A stretch of DNA of 64,000 bases from Acetoanaerobium sticklandii (lineage in GTDB: Bacteria; Bacillota; Clostridia; Peptostreptococcales; Filifactoraceae): positions 1,596,001 to 1,660,000 of the forward strand of contig NC_014614.1 of assembly GCF_000196455.1 (NCBI RefSeq), in the 5' to 3' direction. Position numbers and translations under genes: made by a program. Positions 17,618 through 26,489 of this stretch are shown one piece after another. Positions within the stretch are counted from its first letter, which is position 1. Each line of letters opens with the position of its first letter. The notes under the pieces were generated by a model, which was given only the letters and a program-made list of their open reading frames with translations, searched no databases and was not told the DNA's origin.

Positions 17618-18508
17618 ATGGACTTTAGACAATTAGAATCTTTTATAGCTATTGCAAAAAATAAAAGTTTTTCTAAGGCTGCCCGTGAGCTTTACTTGAC
17701 TCAGCCTACACTTAGCAATCATATGCAGAATTTAGAAAAAGAGCTAGGTACTTTTCTTCTCAATAGAACAAATAGAGAAATCTCGTTAACTAGAGCTGGC
17801 GAAATATTTTATGATTACGCACAAAAGATTTTATCTTTAAAAGACACTGCCCAGTATAACCTAGGCGAATATGTTGGAAAAATAGAAGGTACTCTTACTA
17901 TAAATGCAAGTACTATACCAGAGCAATACATAATTCCTAGTCTTCTAACTGACTTTAGCTCCCTCTATCCAAATATTACATATAAGGTAAATCATCTAGA
18001 TTCTTTTGAAATAGTAGAATCATTAAAAGATTGTAAGATTCCATTTGGGTTTACAGGCTCATTCTTTAAAGATTCATCTTTAGAATACCTTCCTATTATG
18101 AAAGATGATCTTGTTTTAATTACTCCAGTAGATTTTGATAATGAATCAGATGTAGTAAGCTTAGAAACTTTGCAAACTCTTCCAATGGTTTTAAGAGAGG
18201 AAGGCTCAGGAACTAGAAATCTTTTATCAAAAGAATTAAAAAGACATAAAATAAGTATCTATGATTTAAAAATTAAATCCATGGCAGAAAACACCCAAAC
18301 AATAAAAAGCTTAGTTCAAGCTGGACTTTGCTGCTCTATTGTTTCATCCAAAGCTATTGAAAATGAACTTAAGCTTGGACTTATAAAAAAATATAAAGTT
18401 GCTGACTTGAATTTGGAAAGAAATTTTTATTTTGTTTATTCAAAAGAAAGAATTTTTTCTCACCTAGAAAAGAACTTTATTGATTATATTTCTTCTATTT
18501 ACAAGTAA
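17618..18508 (+). CDS. LysR-family transcriptional regulator
   Basis: A 296-residue LysR regulator. The winged helix-turn-helix occupies residues 1-60 (MDFRQLESFIAIAKNKSFSKAARELYLTQPTLSNHMQNLE, split by the turn). A periplasmic-binding-like effector domain follows from about 90 to the end, with REEGSGTRNLL typical of the CysB/CysL subgroup. The ATG follows TGGAGG. It is transcribed away from the FtsA-like gene and is terminated at 18.6 kb, so its targets are not evident from neighbours. Confidence 0.92.
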   Translation: MDFRQLESFIAIAKNKSFSKAARELYLTQPTLSNHMQNLEKELGTFLLNRTNREISLTRAGEIFYDYAQKILSLKDTAQYNLGEYVGKIEGTLTINASTIPEQYIIPSLLTDFSSLYPNITYKVNHLDSFEIVESLKDCKIPFGFTGSFFKDSSLEYLPIMKDDLVLITPVDFDNESDVVSLETLQTLPMVLREEGSGTRNLLSKELKRHKISIYDLKIKSMAENTQTIKSLVQAGLCCSIVSSKAIENELKLGLIKKYKVADLNLERNFYFVYSKERIFSHLEKNFIDYISSIYK

Positions 18509-18597
18509 ATTATAATCCCCATAAGAATTAAAACTATTAGAAAAATTAAAGATTTCAAATGGTTATATAAAATCTTATTGTCTTCAAAATAAAACAA

Positions 18598-18650
18598 AAA
18601 ACCTCCATTTAGAAAATCTAATTATAGATTACTCTAAACAGAGGTTTTTA
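18598..18650 (+). terminator. Terminator of the LysR gene
   Basis: ACCTC and TTTAGA with an inner AATCTA pair with TAGATT, TCTAAA and GAGGT, followed by TTTTTATT. The rest of the gap to the M18 gene shows nothing else. Confidence 0.8.
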
Positions 18651-18744
18651 TTCTTAATAAAATAATTTTCATTTTGAAAAAGCACTAAGCTTTGCTAAAT
18701 TCTATAGCAAGTCTTCATTACTTTTATTGCTAAGGTTATTGTGC

Positions 18745-20145
18745 CTATTTTAAGAAACTGCTGTAAGCTCTATAAGTCATATAGATATCTGCTTTGCTTA
18801 CAAGCTCAAGAGGTGCGTGCATGCTAAGCATAGGAACACCACAATCAACTACTTCTGCACCATATTGCGCAAGAATATAAGCTATAGTTCCACCACCGCC
18901 TTGATCAACTTTTCCAAGTTCACCAATTTGCCAGATAACCTCGTTTTGTTCAAACACTTTTCTTACATATGCAAGGTATTCAGCATTTGCATCATTACAG
19001 CCACCCTTGCCTCTTGCTCCAGTATATTTTGAAATTGTAACTCCATGACCAATCATAGCGGCATTCTTTTTATCTAAAACTTCTGGGAATGTAGGATCAA
19101 ATCCAACTGTAACGTCTGCAGATAATACTTTAGAGTTAGCAAATGCTCTTCTTACCTTTAGATCAGAATATTCTCCCTGTAAGGCAATAAGTTCAGCTAT
19201 CATATTCTCAAAGAATTTAGATTCCATACTAGTGTTTCCTACTGAGCCTATCTCTTCTTTATCTACAAATAAAGAAACTGCAGTAATCTCAGGGATTTCC
19301 ACATCAAATATAGCCTCTAAACCAGCATATGCACATACTCTATCATCATGGCCGTGAGCTGAAATCATAGAGCTATCAAGTCCAACATGTCTTGCTTTAT
19401 CTGCTGGAACTATTTCAAACTCTGCAAGCATAAAATCCTCTTCAATTATTCCGTATTTTTCATTAAGTATATGTAGAATATTTTCTTTTACTGGGTCTTT
19501 AATTTCTTTTTCTTCGCTGTCAATTGAAATCATAGGTCTATGGCCTACAACAACATTTAATTGCTCACCTGTTATTCCTTCAGATAATTTCTTTTGCATT
19601 TGGTCAGCTGATAAATGAATTAGTAAATCATTAATATAAAACACTGGCTCATCTTGATTCTCTCCAATAGAAATATCTATTTTATTTCCATCTTTAGTAA
19701 ATACTATTCCATGTAGGCTAAGTGGTATGCATGTCCACTGATATTTCTTAACTCCACCATAATAATGTGTTTTTAATAATGCCATATTCCCATCTTCATA
19801 AAGTGGAAATGGCTTTAAATCAAGTCGTGGCGCATCGATATGCGAACCAACAATATTCATTCCAGATTCTAAGCTTTGTTTTCCTATAACTACAAGTGCT
19901 ACTGACTTTTCTTTATTATTGAGATATATCTTAGTTCCAGGTTCGATCTTTCCTGTTTTTAGAACTTCATTATAATCTTCAAAGCCATTATTTTTAGCTA
20001 ATTTTATGATTTCATTAGCACAACGTCTTTCAGTTTTAGAATTATCTAGAAATGCCATATAGCGATTTGCATAATCCATAACTAAGTCAAGTTCATTTTC
20101 TTTTAAATTTTTCCAAACATTTTTCGATTCATGTTTCAACGCCAT
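18745..20145 (-). CDS. M18 family aminopeptidase
   Basis: Cytosolic zinc aminopeptidase of 466 residues. Metal and catalytic motifs are present in order: SHIDAPRLDLKP (His and Asp), HGHDDRVCAY (bridging Asp), VDKEEIGSVG (catalytic and metal Glu), a late Asp region TVGFDPTFP, and SMHAPLELV near the C-terminus (final His ligand). It lacks a signal peptide. The ATG follows TTGGAGG. It is monocistronic. With PepD and asparaginase it points to peptide and amino-acid catabolism. Confidence 0.93.
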   Translation of the reverse strand: MALKHESKNVWKNLKENELDLVMDYANRYMAFLDNSKTERRCANEIIKLAKNNGFEDYNEVLKTGKIEPGTKIYLNNKEKSVALVVIGKQSLESGMNIVGSHIDAPRLDLKPFPLYEDGNMALLKTHYYGGVKKYQWTCIPLSLHGIVFTKDGNKIDISIGENQDEPVFYINDLLIHLSADQMQKKLSEGITGEQLNVVVGHRPMISIDSEEKEIKDPVKENILHILNEKYGIIEEDFMLAEFEIVPADKARHVGLDSSMISAHGHDDRVCAYAGLEAIFDVEIPEITAVSLFVDKEEIGSVGNTSMESKFFENMIAELIALQGEYSDLKVRRAFANSKVLSADVTVGFDPTFPEVLDKKNAAMIGHGVTISKYTGARGKGGCNDANAEYLAYVRKVFEQNEVIWQIGELGKVDQGGGGTIAYILAQYGAEVVDCGVPMLSMHAPLELVSKADIYMTYRAYSSFLK

Positions 20146-20270
20146 AAATTACCTCCAAAATATATTTAATTTTTTTAACATTGCGATAATCTATTAAAAT
20201 TATATCATAAAGTTTTGGTTATAAATATAAATTTAATTATATAGTTAGATATTTTTTAAATATATTTAAA

Positions 20271-20301
20271 AAACTGAATCACTTTGCAAAGTGATTCAGT
20301 C
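20271..20301 (-). terminator. Terminator of the HD-GYP gene
   Basis: A perfect 12-bp inverted repeat, CTGAATCACTTT/AAAGTGATTCAG, starts 2 bases after the leftward gene and is followed on that strand by six Ts. Confidence 0.92.
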
Positions 20302-20302
20302 T

Positions 20303-21256
20303 TTAATTAAATCCATGTTTTAAATATGACTGTACTGAAGGGTTAGGAGTTTTTTCCAAAATTGCCTTAACAGTAATTGAAGGATTATCCATCAAAGATA
20401 CTTCTTCCATAATGATTCTTGTATCTAATTGTTTTACTATTTTTATTACAGGTCTAAATAAGAAGCCATCAGGAATTCTTTCCACTACTCCAACCCTACC
20501 ATCGCTTAATCTAACTAAAGTTCCTATAGGATATGGAATTATTTTCTTAAAAAAAACCTTTACTATGTCGTAATCGAACATGGTTCCTGAATAAGCCATA
20601 ATATACTCTACAGAATCATAGGGAGCAAAAATTCCATTCTCTCCATTCTTATTGTTCATTGCATCGTATACATTAGCAATTGAAACTATTCTACTTAGTA
20701 AAGAAATTTTTTCAAAGTCTATTCCATTTGGGTGACCAGAGCCGTCATAATGCTCATGATGCTCTAATATTATTTTTTTTGCATCTTCGCTGATATCCGA
20801 AAAGCTATCTATATGCTGTTTACCTCTTAAAACATGAGTATAAATACTTTCATCATCTTCATCAAAAAATACTGTATTTTTCAGTCCAAAGGCTTCCTCT
20901 TCAAAAATTTTTCCAATATCATGAAGAGCCCCTCCCATAATAGTATTTTTAATATTGCTATTTGGAAGGTTCATAAATGATGCAATAATTCCCGAATATA
21001 AGGCTGTGTTAATGCTGTGCTCTAACAAATCAATGTTAGCATTTTTTATTAAAAAAATATTATTCGAAAAATCTATATTTTTCATCAAAGAAGTAAAAAT
21101 TGATGCCAATTTTTCATACATATTTTCGCGTAAAACTTCAGACAATCTCGAGTCCAATCCAAAATAAAAATTTTTATCTAACATATGTCTCAATTTTTCA
21201 TTAAAAATATTAATAACGTCGCTAGTATCTAACAATATCTTATTATTTCTATACAT
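20303..21256 (-). CDS. HD-GYP domain protein, putative cyclic-di-GMP phosphodiesterase
   Basis: A 317-residue protein whose HD-GYP core contains His 112-Asp 113 (GALHDIGK) and HHEHYDGSGHPNG (166-178), where the GYP signature is the common GHP variant. The family helix with DAMNNKNG and the C-terminal PIGTLVRLSDGRVGVVE cap domain are complete. No transmembrane or receiver domain is present; the N-terminal 100 residues have no recognised sensor. It lies upstream of its own terminator and downstream of an NlpC/P60 gene with 44 bases between, probably in one operon. Confidence 0.9.
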   Translation of the reverse strand: MYRNNKILLDTSDVINIFNEKLRHMLDKNFYFGLDSRLSEVLRENMYEKLASIFTSLMKNIDFSNNIFLIKNANIDLLEHSINTALYSGIIASFMNLPNSNIKNTIMGGALHDIGKIFEEEAFGLKNTVFFDEDDESIYTHVLRGKQHIDSFSDISEDAKKIILEHHEHYDGSGHPNGIDFEKISLLSRIVSIANVYDAMNNKNGENGIFAPYDSVEYIMAYSGTMFDYDIVKVFFKKIIPYPIGTLVRLSDGRVGVVERIPDGFLFRPVIKIVKQLDTRIIMEEVSLMDNPSITVKAILEKTPNPSVQSYLKHGFN

Positions 21257-21300
21257 ATAGGCATGCCTCCGCAGTTCTATAAATTAATGGCATTATCCCT

Positions 21301-22215
21301 TTATAAATATCTCTTTGAGAATAAATATCTAGTTTTATAATATCCAGTCGTAAGATCACTTATAATTACTTTCTTCCCTCCAGATGAGGCATGAATAAAC
21401 TTATTATCTCCAATATACATACCAACATGGGTTACTTTCTCCGGAATAAATGAGTTTGATGAAGTTTTTTGATTTCTTAATGACGATAGCTCATTTTGAA
21501 ATAATATATCGATGTATTGCTCACTATCTTCATAGGAATCAGTTATATCAAAACTATTATTTACACTTCTAGTATCGAAAAAAACTAAATCGCCAGGCAT
21601 AAGGCTACTTTTATCAACATTAAGCCCTTTTTGAGATTGCTGCTCAGAGGTTCTAGGTATTTTTATTCCTATTTCCTTATAAATATAGTAGGTAAAACCA
21701 GAACAATCAAAGCTTTCTGGTCCTGCCATTGAATAAACATATGGTTTATCTAATTGCTTAAAGGCATACTCGAATAAAGGATTGCTTTTCATTAGCTCAG
21801 TATATTTAGTATTGTCCATTACCTCTTTAGGTAAATTATAGCTTGTAGAGTTTGAAGCATTATGGTCAAAAAGTACTTTAGATAAATCATCAAAATAATT
21901 TTCTTCAAAATAAGTCTGAGTAGAAACATCGTTTATAATATCTATAGAATTACCATTATAAGTAAGATATTGTGATGAAACATAAGCCTCTTGGCTGTAG
22001 TAATCTATTTTTGACCATTCCCCAGATTCAAGAACCGTAACAAATTCTCCTTTTGGAATCTTTCCAATTATTTCTGAGTTGATTTGTGGTGAAGTTCTTA
22101 CATTCAAGATGTCTGCAGTAACCAATGCTTTTGTCTGGGCAAAAGCTGATGAAGAAAACAGATTAAAAATTATTATAGATACTCCAAGTTTTAAAATTAA
22201 GTTGTCTTTTTTCAT
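21301..22215 (-). CDS. Secreted SH3b and NlpC/P60 cell-wall endopeptidase
   Basis: An exported peptidoglycan hydrolase of 304 residues. The signal peptide ends near SSAFAQ (26). A bacterial SH3 domain spans about 29-87 (ADILNVRTSPQINSEIIG, EWSKIDY, EAYVSSQYL). The C-terminal NlpC/P60 domain has catalytic Cys 171 (FDCSGF), His 263 (VTHVGMYIGD) and His 275 (FIHASSGG). A linker of about 60 residues and an insertion near 215-255 lengthen the fold. It is transcribed between a Crp-type regulator gene upstream and the HD-GYP gene downstream. Confidence 0.93.
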   Translation of the reverse strand: MKKDNLILKLGVSIIIFNLFSSSAFAQTKALVTADILNVRTSPQINSEIIGKIPKGEFVTVLESGEWSKIDYYSQEAYVSSQYLTYNGNSIDIINDVSTQTYFEENYFDDLSKVLFDHNASNSTSYNLPKEVMDNTKYTELMKSNPLFEYAFKQLDKPYVYSMAGPESFDCSGFTYYIYKEIGIKIPRTSEQQSQKGLNVDKSSLMPGDLVFFDTRSVNNSFDITDSYEDSEQYIDILFQNELSSLRNQKTSSNSFIPEKVTHVGMYIGDNKFIHASSGGKKVIISDLTTGYYKTRYLFSKRYL

Positions 22216-22228
22216 AGCATTTCGTCCT

Positions 22229-22903
22229 TTATATTAAATATTCGTTGATATCACAAATAACAGTTATTTTTTTTCCATCCATATTTAACATATTTTCATC
22301 TTGCATCTTAATCAATTCTCTTGATAAGGATGGTCTTTCAACGCCAATTTTATTTGCCAAATCCTGTTTTGCTATCTTAATTGATAAATGCCCATTTTTA
22401 TCTTGCTTTCCTTCTTTCGAAATATAAAATAATATCTTATGTCTGATACTTTTCATAGAAAGAAGAGACACCTTATTATTCAAAATACTGATTTTGGTTG
22501 ATAAAATCCCCATAAACTTCTCTATAAAATCAGGGTATTTAGAACACATTTTCACTATGTTTTCCCTAGATATAAATAATACCTTTGAGTCAGAAGAAGC
22601 TTCAATAGTAGCTGGAAATTTATGATATTGAGAAAAAACTACAGCTTCAGCAAACATATCACCAGCTTTAATTTTAGTAATATTGACCTTTTTCCCAATT
22701 GTAAGGCCTTTATTAACTTCCACTTCTCCATCTATAACTATCCCTATAGAATTGCAATCATCACCTTCAAAAAATAGTATTTCATTTTTTTTATAATCAA
22801 GAATTCTAAACGGAATTTCGTTAACTATCTCATTAAAATTAAATTCAGAAACTTCCTTAAATATAATGCTTTTACGCAAAGAATTATATAGTCTAGTATC
22901 CAT
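22229..22903 (-). CDS. Crp/Fnr-family transcriptional regulator
   Basis: A 224-residue cyclic-nucleotide-binding-fold regulator. Residues 20-130 form the beta-roll sensor domain (GDDCNSIGIVIDGEVEV, AGDMFAEAVVFS) and the C-terminal helix-turn-helix is KQDLANKIGVERPSLSRELIKM. The arginine-containing phosphate cassette for cAMP is not conserved, and there is no N-terminal Fnr cysteine cluster, so the ligand is unknown. It is 13 bases upstream of the NlpC/P60 gene, and its targets may include that operon. Confidence 0.9.
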   Translation of the reverse strand: MDTRLYNSLRKSIIFKEVSEFNFNEIVNEIPFRILDYKKNEILFFEGDDCNSIGIVIDGEVEVNKGLTIGKKVNITKIKAGDMFAEAVVFSQYHKFPATIEASSDSKVLFISRENIVKMCSKYPDFIEKFMGILSTKISILNNKVSLLSMKSIRHKILFYISKEGKQDKNGHLSIKIAKQDLANKIGVERPSLSRELIKMQDENMLNMDGKKITVICDINEYLI

Positions 22904-22922
22904 AGTTTCCTACACCTATTTT

Positions 22923-23075
22923 CTATAGATTATACTTATTTAATATATTATTGATTTTACTAGATAGCCTGTTAACTCTTTTGTTTAGATTCAAGCTGTT
23001 CTTAGCAATGAGGATTAAATATACAATGACTAAGAATAGAACAATCAAATTCAAACTTAATCCAATAGTCGTCAT
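22923..23075 (-). CDS. Small single-pass membrane protein, 50 residues
   Basis: A short gene that is easily overlooked. The ATG at 23075 has GGAGGAG 5-6 bases upstream, and the frame runs to a TAG 50 codons later. Residues 4-24 (IGLSLNLIVLFLVIVYLILIA) form one transmembrane helix, followed by a basic, Asn-rich tail (NLNKRVNRLSSKINN) that would be cytoplasmic or helical. It lies between the rhodanese and Crp-type genes with gaps of about 20 bases on each side, so it is probably co-transcribed with them. Function unknown. Confidence 0.65.
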   Translation of the reverse strand: MTTIGLSLNLIVLFLVIVYLILIAKNSLNLNKRVNRLSSKINNILNKYNL

Positions 23076-23093
23076 TTTATCTCCTCCACGTAT

Positions 23094-23921
23094 TTAATCT
23101 TTTTCGATTACATTGTCTTTATATGATACATAATCACTATAACTGCCTAAGTAAAGTCTAGAATACAATCCTAGCTCATCCATAGCTACTATATTTATCG
23201 GTGCTGTCACCCCTGAACCACAGTAAGCAATTACCATTTTATCAGATTCAATATTATTATATACTTTTTTTAAATCTTCAATTTCTTTTATTTTATTTTC
23301 ATTCATTACATCCTTAAAGAAGATATTGATTGAAGTTGGAATTCTTCCTGGAATTTTATCATAAGGTTCAATTAGCCCTTTATACCTTTCTGTTGATCTT
23401 GAATCGATTAAAATATAGTTCTTACCTTTAGAAATTATGGTTTTTAGTTCATCCATCTCTATTAATAGATCGTTATTTATTTTAGCATCGATTTTACCCT
23501 TCAGATAATCACTTTTATTTAGTTCACCAGTTTCCATCTCAATACCTGCCTGAGCCGCTGCATTAATCCCACCATTTAATATTTTTACATTCGTAATTCC
23601 AATATATTTTAACATCCACCATAATCTTGCAGCAACTGAAATATCGTCATCGTAAACTAATATCTTTGTATCATTTGAAATCCCAATCGCCTCTAACTTA
23701 TTTATAAACATGGCCATATCTGGCAATGGGTGTCTTCCTCCATGAACAGACTTCTTTGCTGACATATCACCTTCTAAATCGAAAAAGAATGCATTTTTTA
23801 TGTGTGAGTTTTTATATGCCTTAACTCCATAGTCTGTTTCAACTAAATCAAATCTACAGTCTATAATTACGTATTCGTCTAAATTAGATTTAACTTCATA
23901 TGCTTCAATAAAATTTTTCAT
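23094..23921 (-). CDS. Two-domain sulfurtransferase (rhodanese family)
   Basis: A 275-residue tandem rhodanese. The N-terminal inactive domain begins VIIDCRFDLVETDYG; the C-terminal active domain has the persulfide Cys in AYCGSGVTAPIN. The CGSGVT loop is of the 3-mercaptopyruvate or thiosulfate sulfurtransferase class. It is cytoplasmic. The ATG follows GGAGGGTGTC. It heads a leftward cluster that continues with the small membrane protein and the Crp-type regulator. Confidence 0.92.
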   Translation of the reverse strand: MKNFIEAYEVKSNLDEYVIIDCRFDLVETDYGVKAYKNSHIKNAFFFDLEGDMSAKKSVHGGRHPLPDMAMFINKLEAIGISNDTKILVYDDDISVAARLWWMLKYIGITNVKILNGGINAAAQAGIEMETGELNKSDYLKGKIDAKINNDLLIEMDELKTIISKGKNYILIDSRSTERYKGLIEPYDKIPGRIPTSINIFFKDVMNENKIKEIEDLKKVYNNIESDKMVIAYCGSGVTAPINIVAMDELGLYSRLYLGSYSDYVSYKDNVIEKD

Positions 23922-24085
23922 GACACCCTCCTCTTAATTTAAACTATATAATTTATATTATCCTTTTTTAGCTAATTCATGCGCAAATATTTAAATTCTC
24001 GTTATTTATATGTAATTTCTTTTATTTTATCATATAATGGTTATATCATAACTTACTATTTCAAAATAAAGGAGAATCAATAATA

Positions 24086-25135
24086 ATGAAAAAATTATTT
24101 ATTTATATTTTGCTTTCCGCTTTTATCGTTACCGGCTGCTCTTCTAGTAAAACTATTTCTGATTCAGCCTCAACAACCTTGCCTGTAACTTCAAGTGAAG
24201 ATGCTGTTGATGAAAAAGTGGAATTTGAAATTCTTGAATCTGATGAGCTTAAGGCATTGAAAGTTGATGAAAGTCAAGAAGTAATGGTACTTATGTATCA
24301 CAACATTGGTGAAGCGGAAGCAACTTGGACAAGAACACCTGAAAATTTTCGTCGCGATTTAGAAACTCTATATAATAACGGTTTTAGAGCTATATCTTTA
24401 GAGGACTACGCTCTAGGAAATATAGCTACAGAAAAAGGTCATACTCCAGTTGTTATAACCTTTGATGATGGAAATGAAAACAATTTCAGATATTTAGATA
24501 ATGGTGAAATTGACCCTACTTGCGCAATAGGAATACTAGAAAGCTTTAAAGCAGATTTTCCAGACTTTAATACTACTGCAACATTCTTCCTTAACCAGCT
24601 TGCTTTTGGAAGCAAAAGCCAAGAGGTAGACAAACTAAAGTTCCTTGCTCAAAATGGTTATTCAATAGGTAACCATACTTTAACTCACTTAGACCTAAAA
24701 AAAGCCTCTCCTGAAGACATTCAAAAAGAAATTGCATTGCTAAAGTCTACCCATGAGAGCACTTATCCTGAATTAAATATTCAAACATTAGCATTACCTT
24801 ATGGAGCAAAGCCTTCTGATGAAAATTATGCGCTAACCTATAAAGGTTTATTTGATAATATATCATATGACAATATAGCAGTTTTACTTGTTGGATGGGA
24901 TCCATATTTTTCTCCATATCACAAGGACTTTGATTTTTCAAAAATCCGCAGGGTACGTGCAAGTGAAACAAATGTTGATGGAGTTGGTCTTTATGATTGG
25001 CTAAAAGCATATGAGCAGGGAACAAAATTTAGATATATAAGTGATGGAAACCCAGCCACTATATCTATCCCAGAAAGTAAGCAAGAACTTATTCAATCAT
25101 CAAAATTCCAAGATAAAAAAATTATAACTTATTAA
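24086..25135 (+). CDS. Lipoprotein polysaccharide deacetylase
   Basis: A NodB-homology deacetylase anchored to the membrane outer face. The lipobox is VTGCSS (Cys 18). The catalytic motifs are VITFDDG (Asp pair) and SIGNHTLTHLDL (metal-binding His-x3-His), then an ALPYGAKPS motif and a late WDPYF region. It probably removes acetyl groups from peptidoglycan or a surface glycan. A TATAAT with weak -35 at about 24033 may be the promoter. The ATG has AAGGAG 12 bases away. It is monocistronic and terminated just past its stop. Confidence 0.92.
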   Translation: MKKLFIYILLSAFIVTGCSSSKTISDSASTTLPVTSSEDAVDEKVEFEILESDELKALKVDESQEVMVLMYHNIGEAEATWTRTPENFRRDLETLYNNGFRAISLEDYALGNIATEKGHTPVVITFDDGNENNFRYLDNGEIDPTCAIGILESFKADFPDFNTTATFFLNQLAFGSKSQEVDKLKFLAQNGYSIGNHTLTHLDLKKASPEDIQKEIALLKSTHESTYPELNIQTLALPYGAKPSDENYALTYKGLFDNISYDNIAVLLVGWDPYFSPYHKDFDFSKIRRVRASETNVDGVGLYDWLKAYEQGTKFRYISDGNPATISIPESKQELIQSSKFQDKKIITY

Positions 25136-25158
25136 AAAAACCGCAGATGCGGTTTTTT
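25134..25158 (+). terminator. Terminator of the deacetylase gene
   Basis: Short GC stem ACCGCA/TGCGGT with flanking A and T runs, immediately after the stop codon. Confidence 0.92.
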
Positions 25159-25253
25159 CATGTTTACTTTCAGTACTACAAGCCTCCAGAGCATTAAAAG
25201 TCTTCAAGTACTTTATTTTATGGTTTATTTTACTAATAGATATATTTCCACTC

Positions 25254-25715
25254 CTATTTCCATATGTATAAATCTAGATAATCTAATTTATCAAAATCTG
25301 GATCGAATTTTTCTTTTGCACGTAGCCAGTGATATATTTTTCTTGCAGTATCTTTTTCTCCTAACTCATAGTATGTAAGTACAATGGCAGATATATCCTT
25401 CATATATTTAAAATTGTCTTTTCTTACAAAATCTAAAATCTTATCAAAATGCTCTTTAGCTTTGTTTAATTTTTTCATCTTATAATACAGAATTCCAATC
25501 TTTAAATCGAAACTCCCTTTTTCTGTTCGAGTAAATTCTGGTTTTTCTATAGCTTGCTCCATTAATTTAATAGCTTTTGATCTATTTTGAAAATATATTT
25601 CATAATTCATTGCCCTTTGATGATAGTCAGTTGCTGTCTTTAATTCAGTAAAAAAAGCTCTGTATATTACCCTAACAAGTAAAATACCTGAAAAAATATA
25701 AATTATTGTCATCAT
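25254..25715 (-). CDS. Membrane-anchored TPR-like protein
   Basis: About 153 residues. A single N-terminal hydrophobic helix (MTIIYIFSGILLVRVIYRAFF) is followed by at least two helical-hairpin repeats of TPR type (KAIKLMEQAIEKPEF; DLKIGILYYKMKKLNKAKEHFDKIL; AIVLTYYELGEKDTARKIYHWL). Such proteins scaffold partners. The start is uncertain: the ATG at 25715 is given; a GTG nine bases upstream is also in frame. Convergent with the deacetylase gene. Confidence 0.72.
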   Translation of the reverse strand: MMTIIYIFSGILLVRVIYRAFFTELKTATDYHQRAMNYEIYFQNRSKAIKLMEQAIEKPEFTRTEKGSFDLKIGILYYKMKKLNKAKEHFDKILDFVRKDNFKYMKDISAIVLTYYELGEKDTARKIYHWLRAKEKFDPDFDKLDYLDLYIWK

Positions 25716-25754
25716 ATCTACCACAACCCTTTAAACTAATATTTTTTACAAAAT

Positions 25755-25780
25755 AAAAGAGAGAAGGCTTTCTCTCTTTT
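25755..25780 (-). terminator. Terminator of the rubredoxin gene
   Basis: Inverted repeat AAAAGAGAGAA/TTCTCTCTTTT lies 28 bases past the rubredoxin stop. Its T-rich side follows on the leftward strand. Confidence 0.85.
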
Positions 25781-25807
25781 ATTAAATCTAAGATTAAGTA
25801 TTAAATC

Positions 25808-25969
25808 TTATGCTTCTTCCTCGAATTGATCTTTTCCTACTCCACAAAGTGGGCATACCCAATCTTCAGGAATATCTTGGAAAGATGTACCAGGATTGAT
25901 ATTATTATCTGGATCTCCTACCTCAGGGTCATACACATAACCACACACTGTACATACATATTTTGTCAT
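25808..25969 (-). CDS. Rubredoxin
   Basis: A complete 53-residue rubredoxin. Two CxxC-G knuckles hold one iron: YVCTVCGYVYDP near the N-terminus and VCPLCGVGKDQF near the C-terminus. GTSFQDIPEDW precedes the second knuckle, as in the family. The ATG follows GGAGGATG. In anaerobes it donates electrons to rubrerythrin, superoxide reductase or similar oxygen-defence enzymes. It is transcribed alone between two terminators. Confidence 0.95.
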   Translation of the reverse strand: MTKYVCTVCGYVYDPEVGDPDNNINPGTSFQDIPEDWVCPLCGVGKDQFEEEA

Positions 25970-26086
25970 AAAACATCCTCCTTCAAAGTAAATTATAAAT
26001 CCAATACTTATTTACCCACGATAATCATGAATAAACAATTTATTAATTTAATTATATACATTTATTTCTGATAATACAATTTTATA

Positions 26087-26347
26087 TTATCTTGGCTCTA
26101 CAATTAATTTGATTGCTGTTCTTTCTTCACCATCAATAGATACATCCGTAAATGCTGGTATACAAACTAAATCCATACCACTAGGGGCAACAAACCCTCT
26201 TGCTATAGCTATTGCCTTTACAGCTTGATTTAATGCTCCTGCACCAATCGCTTGTATTTCTGCAGAGCCTTTTTCTCTTAGTACTCCAGCCAATGCTCCT
26301 GCTACAGAATTAGGATTTGATTTTGAAGAAACCTTTAGAACTTCCAT
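26087..26347 (-). CDS. spoVS: Stage V sporulation protein S
   Basis: An 86-residue Alba-fold protein, almost textbook SpoVS: MEVLKVSSKSNPNSVAGALAG, AIGAGALNQAVKAIAIARG and an IDGEERTAIKL end. In Bacillus it affects septation and coat formation. Spore formation is suggested, but SpoVS also occurs in organisms that do not sporulate, so it is not proof. The ATG follows AAAGGAGG. A sigma-H-like promoter is visible upstream. Confidence 0.95.
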   Translation of the reverse strand: MEVLKVSSKSNPNSVAGALAGVLREKGSAEIQAIGAGALNQAVKAIAIARGFVAPSGMDLVCIPAFTDVSIDGEERTAIKLIVEPR

Positions 26348-26413
26348 ATTAGTCCTCCTTTGCTACAAACTATATTATATACTCTATTAGAAACGTTAGC
26401 CGTATCTATGATT

Positions 26414-26441
26414 AATCTATACCCAAAATAATTAATCCTAC
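26414..26441 (-). promoter_or_regulatory. Possible sigma-H promoter of spoVS
   Basis: On the leftward strand GTAGGATTA (26441-26433), a 12-base spacer and ATAGATT (26420-26414) resemble the sigma-H elements RnAGGAwWW and RnnGAAT with one mismatch in the -10. In Bacillus subtilis spoVS is transcribed by sigma-H. Confidence 0.45.
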
Positions 26442-26457
26442 AACTTTTTTGAAATAA

Positions 26458-26489
26458 AAAAATCCATATAGTTTAGACTATATGGATTT
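26458..26489 (-). terminator. Terminator of the cheR-ended operon
   Basis: AATCCATATAGT pairs with ACTATATGGATT around a TTAG centre and T-rich DNA follows leftward. The stem overlaps the last codons of cheR. Confidence 0.85.
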
